The position numbers were made by a program, and so were the translations under genes. Under the pieces are notes generated by a model. That model was not told the origin of the DNA. It was given only the letters and a program-made list of their open reading frames with translations, and made no database searches. From Arenicella xantha (GTDB lineage: Bacteria; Pseudomonadota; Gammaproteobacteria; Arenicellales; Arenicellaceae), in assembly GCF_003315245.1 (NCBI RefSeq), contig NZ_QNRT01000004.1:302305-366304 (forward strand): 64,000 nt of DNA. The letters are read 5' to 3'. Positions 36,828 through 47,174 of the stretch are shown here, piece by piece (position 1 is the first letter of the stretch; the number at the start of each line of letters is the position of its first letter).

Positions 36828-37859
36828 TTATCGACGTGTCTGTCGATAGGCTAGTGGGGTAGAGCCGGTCCATGCTTTGAAGGCTCGGATGAAGGCGCTG
36901 GGTTCAGAAAACCCGACTAGCGTGGCGATTTCCTCGATCTTGTATTTATTTTGGAACAATAAGTTCACCGCTAAGTCGCGTCGAGTTTGCATTTTGATTT
37001 CTTTGAAACTCAACTCCTCGGCTTGTAATCTGCGGTGCAACACTTGCTGGCTCATTTGAAAGTGTGTGGCGGCTTCTCTTAAAGTCGCCTTGTAGTTGCC
37101 TTGCTTAATATTGCGTTCTAACCACTGCCTGACTTGGTCACCGATTACGCGATAATTTTTCGGTTGATACAGTAATGATAAGTTTGTGCCACGTAGGTAT
37201 TGGTCAAGCGTTTCGGGTGTTTGCACGATTTCGAGATCCAAAAAGCGCAATGGGAAGGTCATGCTGCAGACTTCGTCGTCGTAGCTAATCGGCGCGCCGT
37301 AAAACAACGGGCGGTATTGGTCAGCGTATTCTGGTTCGGCGTGTTCAAAGGCCACGTGGTCTAACGGAATAAACTGCCCGCCAAGCCAGCAATGGAAGCG
37401 GTGGATCGACGACAATATGGCTTCCGCTAAATAGTTATTGAGTGGGCGCTGGCCATCAATTGGTGACAGCGTGTAGCTAATTTGTTCACCGTCGATAAGC
37501 ACATCGTGCTGGTAGCCGTTCTGGAATAAGTTCCAAAATTTCGCGGCACGTTTGAGCGAACGGCGAATGTTGCGCGCACTAATGCAGCTGCGGCACATCA
37601 TATTAAAGCTACCCAAGCGTTGCTTGCGGTGCGTTAAGCCGAGGCATTCGTCGTCCAGAGTTTTCATGATTTCGATAGCAAAAGCGGCGAACGATTTCAG
37701 TGGCACGCGCGTGCCGCGCTTCGACAAAGCGAGGCGAGAGATTCCGTTGCGCAGCAAGATGGGGTCGCACTCAAGCCCCTGCTGCTGAGCGCCCTCTAGC
37801 AACATGGCAACAAAACAAGCATCAATCGTCACGTCCTTCATTTGACAATTAAAGCACAT
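36828..37859 (-). CDS. AraC-family transcriptional regulator
   Basis: The N-terminal part (about 15-200) looks like the arabinose-binding-type domain of OruR/AraC-like regulators. The C-terminal HTH_18 domain has LREAATHFQMSQQVLHRRLQAEELSF and VGFSEPSAFIRAFKAWTG. The start could be the annotated one or ATG at 37841 (MKDVTIDACF). It is divergent from the thiolase gene with about 120 bp between, so it probably controls the fatty-acid operon. Confidence 0.9.
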   Translation of the reverse strand: MCFNCQMKDVTIDACFVAMLLEGAQQQGLECDPILLRNGISRLALSKRGTRVPLKSFAAFAIEIMKTLDDECLGLTHRKQRLGSFNMMCRSCISARNIRRSLKRAAKFWNLFQNGYQHDVLIDGEQISYTLSPIDGQRPLNNYLAEAILSSIHRFHCWLGGQFIPLDHVAFEHAEPEYADQYRPLFYGAPISYDDEVCSMTFPLRFLDLEIVQTPETLDQYLRGTNLSLLYQPKNYRVIGDQVRQWLERNIKQGNYKATLREAATHFQMSQQVLHRRLQAEELSFKEIKMQTRRDLAVNLLFQNKYKIEEIATLVGFSEPSAFIRAFKAWTGSTPLAYRQTRR

Positions 37860-37976
37860 TTATAGCGACTGTTTAATAAAAACTGCCCATTTATTCGATA
37901 GCTTCTGTCATTGTGCCTTGACGCTCACCACGTAGAATATTTTTAAGATGTTTTAACCCAATCCTCGAGGACACCA

Positions 37977-39185
37977 ATGAGTAACACAGCATACATTTAC
38001 GATGCCGTGCGGACACCGCGCAGTAAAGGCAAAAAGGATGGCAGTTTGCATGAAGTTAAACCTATCGATTTGGGCGCAGGCCTGCTGAGAGAGTTACAGT
38101 CACGCAACGACTTAGATACCTCTCAGGTGGACGATGTGGTTATGGGGTGTGTGTCTCCGGTTGGCGAGCAGGGCAGTGATATTGCCAAAATGATTGTGCA
38201 AAATGCGGGCTGGGATGAGTCAGTTTCCGGTGTTCAACTTAATCGTTTTTGCGCTTCTGGCTTAGAGGCAATTAATATGGCCGCGGCCAAGGTCGCGGCG
38301 GGCTGGGAACAGTTAGTGGTAGCCGGTGGTATTGAGTGTATGTCACGCGTGCCAATGGGTTCCGATGGTGGCGCAATGGGAATGGACGCAGCGTTTGCTG
38401 TTCAAGAAAGTTTCGTGCCGCAAGGTATAGGTGCTGACACCATTGCAACCATTGATGGCTACTCACGCGAAGACGTTGATGCCTACGCTTTGGAATCGCA
38501 AAAGCGTGCAGCACATGCGCGCGATAGCGGTTGGTTCGATGGCTCGGTTATTCCAGTTAAAGATAAAAACGGCGTGACTATTTTGCAGCGCGATGACTTT
38601 ATCAAACCAGATTCGACTATGCAGGGTTTGGGCGGTTTACGTGCGTCGTTTGCCGAGATGGGTAAGTACGGCTTTGACGATATTATTATCAAGAAGTACA
38701 ACGAGTTAGAGCGCGTGAATCACGTACACACACCAGGCAACTCGTCGGGTATTGTGGATGGTGCGAGTGCTGTTCTAATCGGTAGTCAGCAAGCTGGCAA
38801 AGACTTAGGTCTAACTGCACGCGGCAAGGTAGTCGCTACCTCGATTATCTCAACGGATCCAATCATCATGTTGACCGGCCCAGGCCCGTCGGCACACAAA
38901 GCGTTGAAAACAGCTGGGTTGACCGTTGCGGATATCGACCTTTGGGAAATCAATGAAGCGTTTGCCTCGGTGGCGTTGCGCTATATGCGTGATTTAGGTA
39001 TCGATCACTCTATTACCAATGTGGTCGGTGGTTCGATTGCGATGGGACATCCGTTGGGCGCAACCGGCGGTTGTATTCTGAGCTCCATGCTTGACGAACT
39101 AGAGCGTCGCGACTTACGTCGTGGCATGTTATCTCTCTGTGTCGGTGGCGGCATGGGTATTTCAACCATCATCGAACGTGTTTAA
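37977..39185 (+). CDS. Thiolase (acetyl-CoA C-acyltransferase)
   Basis: A 402-residue thiolase for the last step of beta-oxidation. The acylated Cys is in [16 protein letters not shown] near residue 90; the C-terminal motifs [28 protein letters not shown] and LCVGGGMG hold the second catalytic Cys and His. It is the first gene of a run of four on this strand and is followed after 18 bp by the multifunctional enzyme, the FadI-FadJ order. Confidence 0.95.
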   Translation: MSNTAYIYDAVRTPRSKGKKDGSLHEVKPIDLGAGLLRELQSRNDLDTSQVDDVVMGCVSPVGEQGSDIAKMIVQNAGWDESVSGVQLNRFCASGLEAINMAAAKVAAGWEQLVVAGGIECMSRVPMGSDGGAMGMDAAFAVQESFVPQGIGADTIATIDGYSREDVDAYALESQKRAAHARDSGWFDGSVIPVKDKNGVTILQRDDFIKPDSTMQGLGGLRASFAEMGKYGFDDIIIKKYNELERVNHVHTPGNSSGIVDGASAVLIGSQQAGKDLGLTARGKVVATSIISTDPIIMLTGPGPSAHKALKTAGLTVADIDLWEINEAFASVALRYMRDLGIDHSITNVVGGSIAMGHPLGATGGCILSSMLDELERRDLRRGMLSLCVGGGMGISTIIERV

Positions 39186-39203
39186 ACGGACAGGATCAGA
39201 GCA

Positions 39204-41351
39204 ATGAGTGTATTTAAGTACGAAAAAGATCAAGACGGCATCGTGTTAGTAACGATGGATATGAGTGGCCCGGTTAATGCGATGAATGCCGAGTACCATA
39301 CCGCGATGAACGAAACTATGGCTAAACTAGAAGCCGAGCAAGGTTTGACTGGTGTGGTTATTGCATCGGCTAAAAAGGTATTCTTCGCCGGTGGCGATTT
39401 GAACGACCTATTGGCGGCTAAGCGCGAAGACGCGGAAGAGTTTTTCAATGCTGGTGAAGCAATGAAAGGTGATTTACGCCGTCTCGAAAAACTAGCGGTT
39501 CCTGTTGTTGCCGCCATCAATGGTGCTGCATTGGGCGGTGGTTATGAGATTTGCTTGGCGTGTAATCATCGAATTGCATTCAACCATAAATCGGTGCAAA
39601 TCGGTTTGCCAGAATGTTCGCTCGGTTTGTATCCAGGTGGTGGTGGTGTGGTTCGGTTGACCAAGCTAATTGGGGTTGAAAAAGCCTTACCGTATATCCT
39701 AGAAAGCAAGCGTTTAGAGCCAGAGAAAGCATTGGCTGCTGGCTTGATTGACGCTACTGTCGATTCATTAGATGAACTTATTCCGGCCGCCAAGGCATTC
39801 ATCTTAGCCAGCAAAGGTGATGATGAAGCGGCAGTACAGCCGTGGGATCGCAAAGCTTATCGAATTCCAGGTGGGGCGATTAACTCGCCGCGTAATGCAC
39901 AGTTAGCGGTTATGGCGCCGACCATGTTGCATCAGAAAACGCGTGGCTTAATGCCACAGATGACTGCCGCGATGGATGTCGCTTTTCAGTCGTCGATGCT
40001 TGATGTGGATACCGCGTTGCGAATCGAAGGGCGTGAGTTTGCCAGAGTGGCGACTGGGCCAGTTGCCAAGAACATGATTTCTACGTTCTTCTTTCAGCTG
40101 AACCAAATCAACGGTGGCGCTAGCCGACCTAAAAATATCGAGAAACAAGTTACTCGCAAAGTTGGTATTTTAGGCGCGGGCATGATGGGGCAAGGCGTTG
40201 CCTATGTGTCTGCCATGGCTGGTATTGAAGTTGTGCTTAAAGACATTTCCTTGGAAGCTGCCGAAAAAGGTAAGGCTTACTCACAGAAATTGTTGGACAA
40301 GCGTGTGACTCGCGGCCAAATGACTGAGGAAAAAGCGCAATCGGTAATGGATTTGATTTTGCCAACCGACAAGAACGAAGACTTAAACGGTTGCGACTTA
40401 ATCATTGAAGCGGTGTTCGAGAACATTGGTTTGAAACACAAAATTACCAAAGAGATCGAGCCATGCTTGTCTGAAGACGGGTTTTGGGGTTCGAATACGT
40501 CGACGTTGCCAATCACGCAACTCGCAGAAGCCAGTGCTAAGCCTGAGAACTTTATTGGAATTCACTTCTTCTCGCCAGTTGATAAAATGCCATTGGTTGA
40601 GATTATTTGCGGTGAAAAGACCAGCGACGAAGCATTGGCTAAAGCCTTTGACTACACAATGCAGATTCGCAAAACGCCGATCGTGGTTAATGATTCACTG
40701 GGCTTTTTCACGTCACGTACTTTTGGTACTTACTTAGACGAAGCCGCACATTTACTAACTGAAGGCACGCATCCAAAGCGCATCGACAATCTTGGTAAAG
40801 CAATCGGCATGCCGGTTGGACCGCTACAAATTCAAGATGAAACCAGTCTCGAGCTGAGTCGTAAAGCCCAAGAAACCTGGGCTGAGATGGGCGTAACCGA
40901 TAAATGGGGCAATGGTGACGTGATCCGTCGCGTGATCAAAGACTTGATTACCGATAACGGTCGCGGTGGCCGCTACCACGGTGGTGGATATTATGAATAT
41001 CACGAAGACGGTTCTAAGAATATCTGGCCGCCATTGTACGATCTGTATTACAACGCGGATTACCAAATCAGCGATGACGATATCAAAGACCGCCTAATGT
41101 TCCGTCAGGTTATCGAAACCTTAAAGTGCTTGGAAACCGGCGTATTACGTTCTGTTGCCGATGGCAATATTGGGTCAATCTTCGGAATAGGTGCGCCAGC
41201 GCATACCGGCGGATTTATCCAGTTTGTTAATACCTATGGTTTGGATAATTTCATTACGCGCTGCGCCGAGCTGGAACAAGCTTTCGGTGAGCGATTTGCG
41301 TGTCCTGAAATCGTCAAGCAGCATGCCAAAGAAGGTAAGCAGTTCGCCTAA
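39204..41351 (+). CDS. Multifunctional enoyl-CoA hydratase / 3-hydroxyacyl-CoA dehydrogenase
   Basis: A FadB/FadJ-type fusion of 715 residues. The crotonase domain (about 1-200) has AINGAALGGGYE and GLPECSLGLYPGGGG. The dehydrogenase starts with GILGAGMMGQGVAYV (NAD-binding, near 325) and includes SNTSTLPI and FIGIHFFSPVDKMPLVEI with the catalytic His-containing segment, then the C-terminal helical domain. It performs hydration and NAD-dependent oxidation of acyl-CoA substrates together with the upstream thiolase. Confidence 0.95.
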   Translation: MSVFKYEKDQDGIVLVTMDMSGPVNAMNAEYHTAMNETMAKLEAEQGLTGVVIASAKKVFFAGGDLNDLLAAKREDAEEFFNAGEAMKGDLRRLEKLAVPVVAAINGAALGGGYEICLACNHRIAFNHKSVQIGLPECSLGLYPGGGGVVRLTKLIGVEKALPYILESKRLEPEKALAAGLIDATVDSLDELIPAAKAFILASKGDDEAAVQPWDRKAYRIPGGAINSPRNAQLAVMAPTMLHQKTRGLMPQMTAAMDVAFQSSMLDVDTALRIEGREFARVATGPVAKNMISTFFFQLNQINGGASRPKNIEKQVTRKVGILGAGMMGQGVAYVSAMAGIEVVLKDISLEAAEKGKAYSQKLLDKRVTRGQMTEEKAQSVMDLILPTDKNEDLNGCDLIIEAVFENIGLKHKITKEIEPCLSEDGFWGSNTSTLPITQLAEASAKPENFIGIHFFSPVDKMPLVEIICGEKTSDEALAKAFDYTMQIRKTPIVVNDSLGFFTSRTFGTYLDEAAHLLTEGTHPKRIDNLGKAIGMPVGPLQIQDETSLELSRKAQETWAEMGVTDKWGNGDVIRRVIKDLITDNGRGGRYHGGGYYEYHEDGSKNIWPPLYDLYYNADYQISDDDIKDRLMFRQVIETLKCLETGVLRSVADGNIGSIFGIGAPAHTGGFIQFVNTYGLDNFITRCAELEQAFGERFACPEIVKQHAKEGKQFA

Positions 41352-41383
41352 GGCTTATTATCACTAACCAAATGGTCGCCCCT

Positions 41384-42166
41384 ATGTCTGAATATCAGTA
41401 TATCAATTACACGATAAGCAATCGGGTGGCGACCATCGCACTCAATACGCCGAAGTCACTAAACGCATTGCATCAAAAACTGCGTTTGGAACTGATTGAG
41501 TTAGTGCAACGCATCGAGCAAGACGACGAGGTTCGCGTCGTCGTCTTGACCGGTGAAGGCGAGGGCTTTTGCGCCGGTGCCGACCTCACCGAGGGCATGC
41601 CTGGTCACGATAATTTTGTTGATCAGTGCGCAGCTGAATACACTCCTTGGCTAATGGCTATTCATAATTCCAGCAAGTTATATATCGCTGCGGTTAATGG
41701 TGCAGCGGCTGGTGTCGGTAGCGCAGCGGTTATGAACTGTGATCTGATTGTCATGGCCGACAATGCGTTTTTGTATCAAGCCTTTTCAGCGATTGGACTC
41801 ATTCCAGATGGCGGTGCTAGCTGGTTGTTACTGCAAAAAATGGGTTATCAGCGAGCCATGGAAATGGCAGTTGACGCGGGTCGTTTAACCGCGCAACAAT
41901 GTCTTGAACTAGGTATTGCCAATAAAATTGTGCCTGCCGAGCAATTGCGGGAACAAACGCAAGCATGGGCTGAGCAGTTGGCAGCTGGCGCACCATTGGC
42001 GCAGACAGCACTCAAGAAAATCATGCGCTCAGCCTCGAGCATGACTTATGCCGAAGTGGTCGATGAAGAAGCTCGCGAACAAAGCAAGTTATTGGTGAGT
42101 GAAGACTCCGCTCAAGCTATTAAAGCATTCTTTGCTAAACAGAAACCGCAATTTAAAGGGCGTTAA
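41384..42166 (+). CDS. Enoyl-CoA hydratase/isomerase family protein
   Basis: A crotonase-fold enzyme of 260 residues. LNTPKSLNALHQKL, the oxyanion segments GFCAGADL and NGAAAGVGSAAVMNCDLI, and a GLIPDGGASWLL catalytic region are present. PaaG/isomerase-like enzymes share the DGGA pattern. ATG 41384 (MSEYQY) is preferred; a frame from 41372 is possible. It lies 21-32 bp after the multifunctional enzyme in the same operon. Confidence 0.92.
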   Translation: MSEYQYINYTISNRVATIALNTPKSLNALHQKLRLELIELVQRIEQDDEVRVVVLTGEGEGFCAGADLTEGMPGHDNFVDQCAAEYTPWLMAIHNSSKLYIAAVNGAAAGVGSAAVMNCDLIVMADNAFLYQAFSAIGLIPDGGASWLLLQKMGYQRAMEMAVDAGRLTAQQCLELGIANKIVPAEQLREQTQAWAEQLAAGAPLAQTALKKIMRSASSMTYAEVVDEEAREQSKLLVSEDSAQAIKAFFAKQKPQFKGR

Positions 42167-42180
42167 TCGCCGGTAGAATT

Positions 42181-43170
42181 ATGATCAAGCGACTCTTTTC
42201 CTCATTCGGCTCAATGTTGGTTTCCCCCAAAAGGTTGGCGACTCGAAGTTGGGGTACAGAGTTTTATGCGCGAATGCTGCGGCGCTTATTGCAGCAAGGC
42301 AATCAACGAGACCTGCACTGGCTACGCGCCCAGATAGATGGCTCCGTTGTGCCCAGCCCCGCGTTGTTTAAAGTTAACGCTGTGATGCGTAATGTTGGCG
42401 GAGTTGATGTGGCAATGGTCAGTCCTAAATCGAGCGCACTGACCACGGCTAGCGAACAACGCGTCATTATTTATTTTCATGGTGGTGGCTATGTCTTCGG
42501 ATCGCCCAAAAGTCATCATGGAGTGATTGCGCAACTCGCAGTGGACTCTAATTGTTTAGTGATTGCGCCGGATTATCGTTTGGCTCCCGAGCATCCATTT
42601 CCAGCGCCGCAAGATGATTGCTTGGCAGTGACCAAAGCGGTTGCTAAAGCGTATCCGCAGAGTCAGCTGATTCTAGCCGGCGATTCCGCTGGTGGTGCGT
42701 TGGCTATCATGGCAGCGCTTGAGTTGGGGGCCCTTGAGTTGGAGCAGAGTGCGCGAGCAGGAGGTTCTGGTGTTAAGGGAGCGGATCGCTTAGTGTTGCT
42801 GTCGCCATGGGTAGATCCGCTGGCCAGTGAAGGAACGATTCAGTCTAATGCCGACAATGATTTTTTGATTGGCCCATTTTTAGCTAAAAGTTATGGCGCA
42901 TTAATGCAGTCTGACACCACTATTAGCCCCCGAGTTCGTGTGCTTGATGCTGATTTAACGCATCTTCCGCCAACCTTAATTCAGTGTGGCGACGGGGAGT
43001 TATTTTTTGATCAGATACAAGCCTTTGCTGAGCAAGCCGAACAAGCTGGTGCGGACGTTACGCTGAGCAATTTTGCCGGACAGTTCCATGTCTTTCAGGC
43101 GCTCTCGCCGGTGTTAAAAGATGCACGGCGAGCGATGCAAGAGATCGCTCGCTTTATTGTTGCCAAGTAA
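42181..43170 (+). CDS. HSL-family alpha/beta hydrolase
   Basis: A 329-residue hydrolase with oxyanion motif HGGGYVFGSPKSHH, nucleophile GDSAGG and a late QFHVFQ segment with the catalytic His, as in bacterial hormone-sensitive lipases. It has no clear signal peptide. It begins 15 bp after the crotonase stop, so it is most likely the last gene of the thiolase operon, supplying acyl chains from esters. Confidence 0.92.
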   Translation: MIKRLFSSFGSMLVSPKRLATRSWGTEFYARMLRRLLQQGNQRDLHWLRAQIDGSVVPSPALFKVNAVMRNVGGVDVAMVSPKSSALTTASEQRVIIYFHGGGYVFGSPKSHHGVIAQLAVDSNCLVIAPDYRLAPEHPFPAPQDDCLAVTKAVAKAYPQSQLILAGDSAGGALAIMAALELGALELEQSARAGGSGVKGADRLVLLSPWVDPLASEGTIQSNADNDFLIGPFLAKSYGALMQSDTTISPRVRVLDADLTHLPPTLIQCGDGELFFDQIQAFAEQAEQAGADVTLSNFAGQFHVFQALSPVLKDARRAMQEIARFIVAK

Positions 43171-43174
43171 TTGT

Positions 43175-43213
43175 CAACGAAGCGAGTTCAAATCACTCGT
43201 CGTCGCTTCGTTG
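43175..43213. terminator. Hairpin between convergent hydrolase and nitroreductase genes
   Basis: CAACGAAGCGA (43175-43185) pairs exactly with TCGCTTCGTTG (43203-43213). No long T-tract follows on either strand, but its place between converging genes suggests a terminator. Confidence 0.65.
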
Positions 43214-43262
43214 AGTAAGGCAATTATTAGCTTGAGTCTACATTAATAGCCCAGTTTAAAAG

Positions 43263-43928
43263 CTAGGTTAAAAACTCGACTGAATCACCTAGTTCCGCAC
43301 GACCTACATCAAATTGGTTGATCGGCGCTGACTCATCTGGGTATCCAAATGACAGGCCAAACATAATGGCGTGATTGTCAGGGATGTTCGCTAGCTCGTG
43401 AACCTTATCTGTGTACATGGCTAAAGCGCCTTGTGGGCAACTGCCTAAGCCGTTGGCGGTCATTAAGAGCATAACGGTTTGCAGGTAAATACCCATATCC
43501 ACCGCGTTGATCTCGCTCATGGTTTTTGGCATTGAGAAAAAAGCCGCATGCGGAGCACCAAAGAACTGCCAGTTTCGCAGCATAAGTTGCTGGCGTTTGT
43601 CTTTTTCTTCGTACTTGATATCCATTGCATCGTACAAGGAAATCGCACAAGCAATTTGGCGTTTACGGTACTCATCTTTCAGGTTCTGATCGCCAGGCGT
43701 GAAGTGTGGCGTTGGAGTCTTGCCCGCCATAATGTCGCTCACCATGGATTTTTCAATTTCGTCGCGCGCGTTGCCCGATGCAACCACGACGTGCCAAGGC
43801 TGAGTATTGCAGTTAGATGGCGACTCTTGTGCCTCATGGAATATCTTTTGAATTAATTCTGGCGCAACCGGCTTGTCCTGATAAGCGCGGACCGAGCGAC
43901 GTTTAATGATGGCTTCATTGAGATTCAT
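43263..43928 (-). CDS. Nitroreductase-family FMN oxidoreductase
   Basis: The 221-residue protein begins MNLNEAIIKRRSVRAYQDKPV with the FMN-binding RRSVR segment, and has SPSNCNTQPWHVVV and LGSCPQGALAMY near the flavin site. Such enzymes reduce nitro or quinone compounds with NAD(P)H. It is transcribed alone, convergent with the hydrolase. The TTGAAT...GGAG leader region lies upstream. Confidence 0.94.
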   Translation of the reverse strand: MNLNEAIIKRRSVRAYQDKPVAPELIQKIFHEAQESPSNCNTQPWHVVVASGNARDEIEKSMVSDIMAGKTPTPHFTPGDQNLKDEYRKRQIACAISLYDAMDIKYEEKDKRQQLMLRNWQFFGAPHAAFFSMPKTMSEINAVDMGIYLQTVMLLMTANGLGSCPQGALAMYTDKVHELANIPDNHAIMFGLSFGYPDESAPINQFDVGRAELGDSVEFLT

Positions 43929-44218
43929 TCAATGCTCTCCTAGTTAGAGTTTTGAGTATTAATGTGGTTCGTGTCTTGTCCGTATTCTAACGGAGTCTAG
44001 AGCCTGATCAATGACATACGGCTAATCAAAATGGACATCTATCTTCACATTTTGGCGTCATAGTGTCGATATTCTGTCGGATTACAATAAGATATGTCTA
44101 TATTTTTGATGCCTCCTGCCATTGCTCCCAAGTTCTGGAATTTTACAATGGAGAGCATACAAATCAACCACGCAACTTTCCTCGCGATTAACCCCGCGAC
44201 TAACCCCGTACGAGTTTA

Positions 44219-45382
44219 ATGATGAGAAATTTTACCGAAGAGCAAACCATGTTTCGTGAAGCCTATCGCAAATTTTTGGAGCAAGATATTGCGCCGAATA
44301 TGCCGCAATGGCGTGAGAATGGCATTGTCGACCGTGAAGCATTCACTAAAGCTGGCGCACAGGGCTTTTTGATGGTGTGGCCTGATGAAAAATATGGTGG
44401 TCTGGGTGACAGTGATTTTCGCTATGAGCAAATCATTATCGAAGAAACGGTGCGCCAACAATGTGGTGAGTGGTTTAACACCTTACACAGTCGCTTGGTC
44501 GGACCGTATTTGTATAAGTACGCGACGGAAGAGCAACGCGAGCGATTTCTACCGGGTTGCGTGAGCGGTGAGAAGATTCTGGCGATTGCCATGACTGAAC
44601 CAGATGCTGGTAGCGATTTGTCGGGTATGCGAACTACCGTTAAAGACGCAGGTGATCACTTTGTTCTAAACGGTTCTAAAACCTATATTTCGAACGGTAT
44701 CTTAGCCGACTATGTGGTGGTCGCAGCGAAGCTAGAAGGAGCAGAAAGCTCGCACGCCATGGTGCTAATGGTGGTTGAGCGTGGCATGGAAGGGTTTGAG
44801 CGAGGTCGCAATCTCGATAAAATGGGGCTAAAAGCACAAGATACGGCGGAGCTTTTCTTCAATAACGTAAAAGTACCCAAAGACAATGTGTTGGGCGAAC
44901 CAGGCAAAGGTTTTTTCTATCTGATGGAAGGGCTGGCGGAAGAGCGCTTACTTAATGCTGTTGGTACTATTTCGAGCGCACGTAAAGCATTCGATGTGAC
45001 CCGCGCCTTTGTTATGGAGCGTAAAGCATTTGGCAAAAAGGTCAGTGATTTTCAGAATACGCAGTTTACTATGGCTGAAATGGACGCCGAGATCGAAGTC
45101 GCTCAGGTCTATTTGGATCACTGCGTAGAGATGCATAACCAAGGCAAGCTGACGGCCAATATGGGGGCGAAGTTAAAATTGATTGGCGCGGAAACCGAGT
45201 GGAAAATGATGGACCTAGGTGTTCAGTTGCACGGTGGCGCAGGTTATATGCAGGAATATGATATTTGTCGTATGTTCACGGATGCGCGTATCAGCCGTAT
45301 TTATGCTGGAACGTCGGAAATCATGAAACTGATTCTCGGGCGCGATATTTTTTCAGATTCATACCAGAGCTTGTTAGATTAA
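44219..45382 (+). CDS. Acyl-CoA dehydrogenase
   Basis: A 387-residue FAD enzyme that introduces the alpha-beta double bond of acyl-CoA. It shows AIAMTEPDAGSDLSGMRT (FAD-binding), RKAFGKKVSDFQNTQF, QLHGGAGYMQEYD and ARISRIYAGTSEIMKLILGRDI with the catalytic-loop region. The start is a tandem ATGATG. The stop overlaps the next gene (TAATG), so the CoA-transferase is translationally coupled. Confidence 0.95.
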   Translation: MMRNFTEEQTMFREAYRKFLEQDIAPNMPQWRENGIVDREAFTKAGAQGFLMVWPDEKYGGLGDSDFRYEQIIIEETVRQQCGEWFNTLHSRLVGPYLYKYATEEQRERFLPGCVSGEKILAIAMTEPDAGSDLSGMRTTVKDAGDHFVLNGSKTYISNGILADYVVVAAKLEGAESSHAMVLMVVERGMEGFERGRNLDKMGLKAQDTAELFFNNVKVPKDNVLGEPGKGFFYLMEGLAEERLLNAVGTISSARKAFDVTRAFVMERKAFGKKVSDFQNTQFTMAEMDAEIEVAQVYLDHCVEMHNQGKLTANMGAKLKLIGAETEWKMMDLGVQLHGGAGYMQEYDICRMFTDARISRIYAGTSEIMKLILGRDIFSDSYQSLLD

Positions 45383-46461
45383 TGGGCCCGCTACACGGAC
45401 TCAAAGTCATTGAGATGTCAGCGATCGGCCCCGTGCCGCTCGCCGGCATGTTACTGGCGGATATGGGGGCTGATGTGGTTGTGCTTGATAAAGCCAACGA
45501 TCCGTTTCGCTTCCCTGGTGATATTTTGCGACGCGGTAAGCGCGCAACTGAGCTGGATCTTAAATCCCCCGAAGACATCCAAGTCGCGAAGTCGTTAATC
45601 AGTTCGGCAGACATTCTGCTGGAAGGGTTTAGACCCGGTGTGATGGAGCGCTTAGGGCTTGGACCCGAGCAGTTTACGGTAGACAACCCTGGGCTTATTT
45701 TTGGTCGCATGACCGGTTGGGGACAAACTGGCCCGCGCGCGCAGACGGCTGGACACGACATCAATTATATTGCGTTGACCGGTGCGTTAAATGCGATAGG
45801 TCGTGCGAATGAAAACCCCGTGCCACCGTTAAATTTGGTCGGTGACTATGGCGGCGGTACGATGTTTTTGGTGATGGGAATTCTGGCTGCATTACATGAA
45901 CGCACGTCATCGGGGCAAGGGCAGGTGGTCGACGCGGCCATTACCGAGGGCACGGCTAACTTGATGAGCTTGTTCTACAGCATGAGCCAGCTCGGTCTTT
46001 GGCAGACCCAACGTGGTGCTAATTTATTAGATTCGGCGGCACATTTTTATGACACCTACCAAACCAGTGACGATAAATTTATCTCAATAGGTGCGATAGA
46101 ACCACATTTTTACGCTGAATTATGCGACAAGATGGCGCTGGACATGAGCGATTTTGGTAAGCAAAACGACCCGCGTAAGTGGCCAGAATTGAAAGCCAAA
46201 CTTGCCGAGGTGGTCGCCACTAAGACGCGCGATGAGTGGACTGAAATCTTCGCCGGAAGTGACGCGTGTGTGGCGCCGGTACTCGATTTTAAAGAGGCTA
46301 CTCAGGACCCGCATATGCAAGCACGCAATGCCTACATCACCATCAATGGTGTTGAACAACCGGCCCCGGCCCCGAAGTTTAGTCGGTCAGTGGAAATGGT
46401 TGACACAGCGGGCAGCGAGATTAGCGATATCAGTTCGGTATTGGCTGAGTGGCAAAAGTAG
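45382..46461 (+). CDS. Family III CoA-transferase / alpha-methylacyl-CoA racemase-like
   Basis: A CaiB/BaiF-type protein of 359 residues starting MGPLHGLKVIEMSAIGPVPLAGMLLADMGADVVVLDK. RGKRATELDLKSP, DILLEGFRPGVMERLGLGP and the MTGWGQTGP-x-AGHDINYIALTGALNAIG segment with Asp fit alpha-methylacyl-CoA racemases better than plain transferases. The ATG overlaps the dehydrogenase stop by 1 bp. Racemisation of branched acyl-CoA before dehydrogenation would make sense in this operon. Confidence 0.93.
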   Translation: MGPLHGLKVIEMSAIGPVPLAGMLLADMGADVVVLDKANDPFRFPGDILRRGKRATELDLKSPEDIQVAKSLISSADILLEGFRPGVMERLGLGPEQFTVDNPGLIFGRMTGWGQTGPRAQTAGHDINYIALTGALNAIGRANENPVPPLNLVGDYGGGTMFLVMGILAALHERTSSGQGQVVDAAITEGTANLMSLFYSMSQLGLWQTQRGANLLDSAAHFYDTYQTSDDKFISIGAIEPHFYAELCDKMALDMSDFGKQNDPRKWPELKAKLAEVVATKTRDEWTEIFAGSDACVAPVLDFKEATQDPHMQARNAYITINGVEQPAPAPKFSRSVEMVDTAGSEISDISSVLAEWQK

Positions 46462-46490
46462 CGACCGACGTGCTGAGTCAACGTTGAGCG

Positions 46491-47153
46491 ATGTGCGGGC
46501 GTTTTAATAATCATCTGCCGCGTATGCACGGTTGGTCCGAAATGCTCGGAAGTTGGCCGGCGGTGCCGCTCAGTTATAACGTAGCTCCCAGTTCTAAGAT
46601 TGCTGCGTTTTTCGCAAGCGACGACCGTCAGCTGCTCGGTGCAGCGATGCGTTGGGGTATGGTTCCTTCGTGGGCGCGCGAGTTTACCTCAAAGTATGCG
46701 ACATTTAATGCGCGCCTAGAGTCGCTAGCAGAAAAACCAACTTTTGCTGATGCCTGGAAAATGCGGCGGCGCTGTGTTATTCCGATGGCGGGTTATTATG
46801 AGTGGCGACAGAATGAGCACGGTGAGAAACAACCGGTGTACATTAGCGACCAAGAGACCGGCTTATTGGTTGCTGCGGGTCTCTATGAGCCATGGGCGGA
46901 TCAACTCTCCTGCACGATGATTACCAAAGCGGCGATCACGCCATTGAAGGACATTCATCATCGCATGCCGATCCTGCTTACTCAGCAGGCTGGGCAGGAC
47001 TGGTTGCACGGTGATTCATTAAAGCTAGATGCGACAAAACAGCAGCTGATGGCTGCCAAATCACCCAATGTGGTGTATTGGCCGGTGAGTCGAGCCGTGG
47101 GGAATCCACGCAACGACAATGCCAAACTTATTGATGCCGTCGATACGGACTGA
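46491..47153 (+). CDS. SRAP-domain protein (HMCES/YedK-like)
   Basis: HMCES/YedK proteins crosslink through Cys2 to abasic sites in single-stranded DNA and shield them. The N terminus MCGRFN has the catalytic Cys2, YNVAPSSKIA the conserved Asn, and GYYEWR the conserved Glu; HHRMPILL has the catalytic His. The length of 220 is typical. It follows the CoA-transferase by 29 bp but is probably a separate DNA-repair function. Confidence 0.93.
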   Translation: MCGRFNNHLPRMHGWSEMLGSWPAVPLSYNVAPSSKIAAFFASDDRQLLGAAMRWGMVPSWAREFTSKYATFNARLESLAEKPTFADAWKMRRRCVIPMAGYYEWRQNEHGEKQPVYISDQETGLLVAAGLYEPWADQLSCTMITKAAITPLKDIHHRMPILLTQQAGQDWLHGDSLKLDATKQQLMAAKSPNVVYWPVSRAVGNPRNDNAKLIDAVDTD

Positions 47154-47174
47154 GCGCTCAACAGGGCTAGCTGA

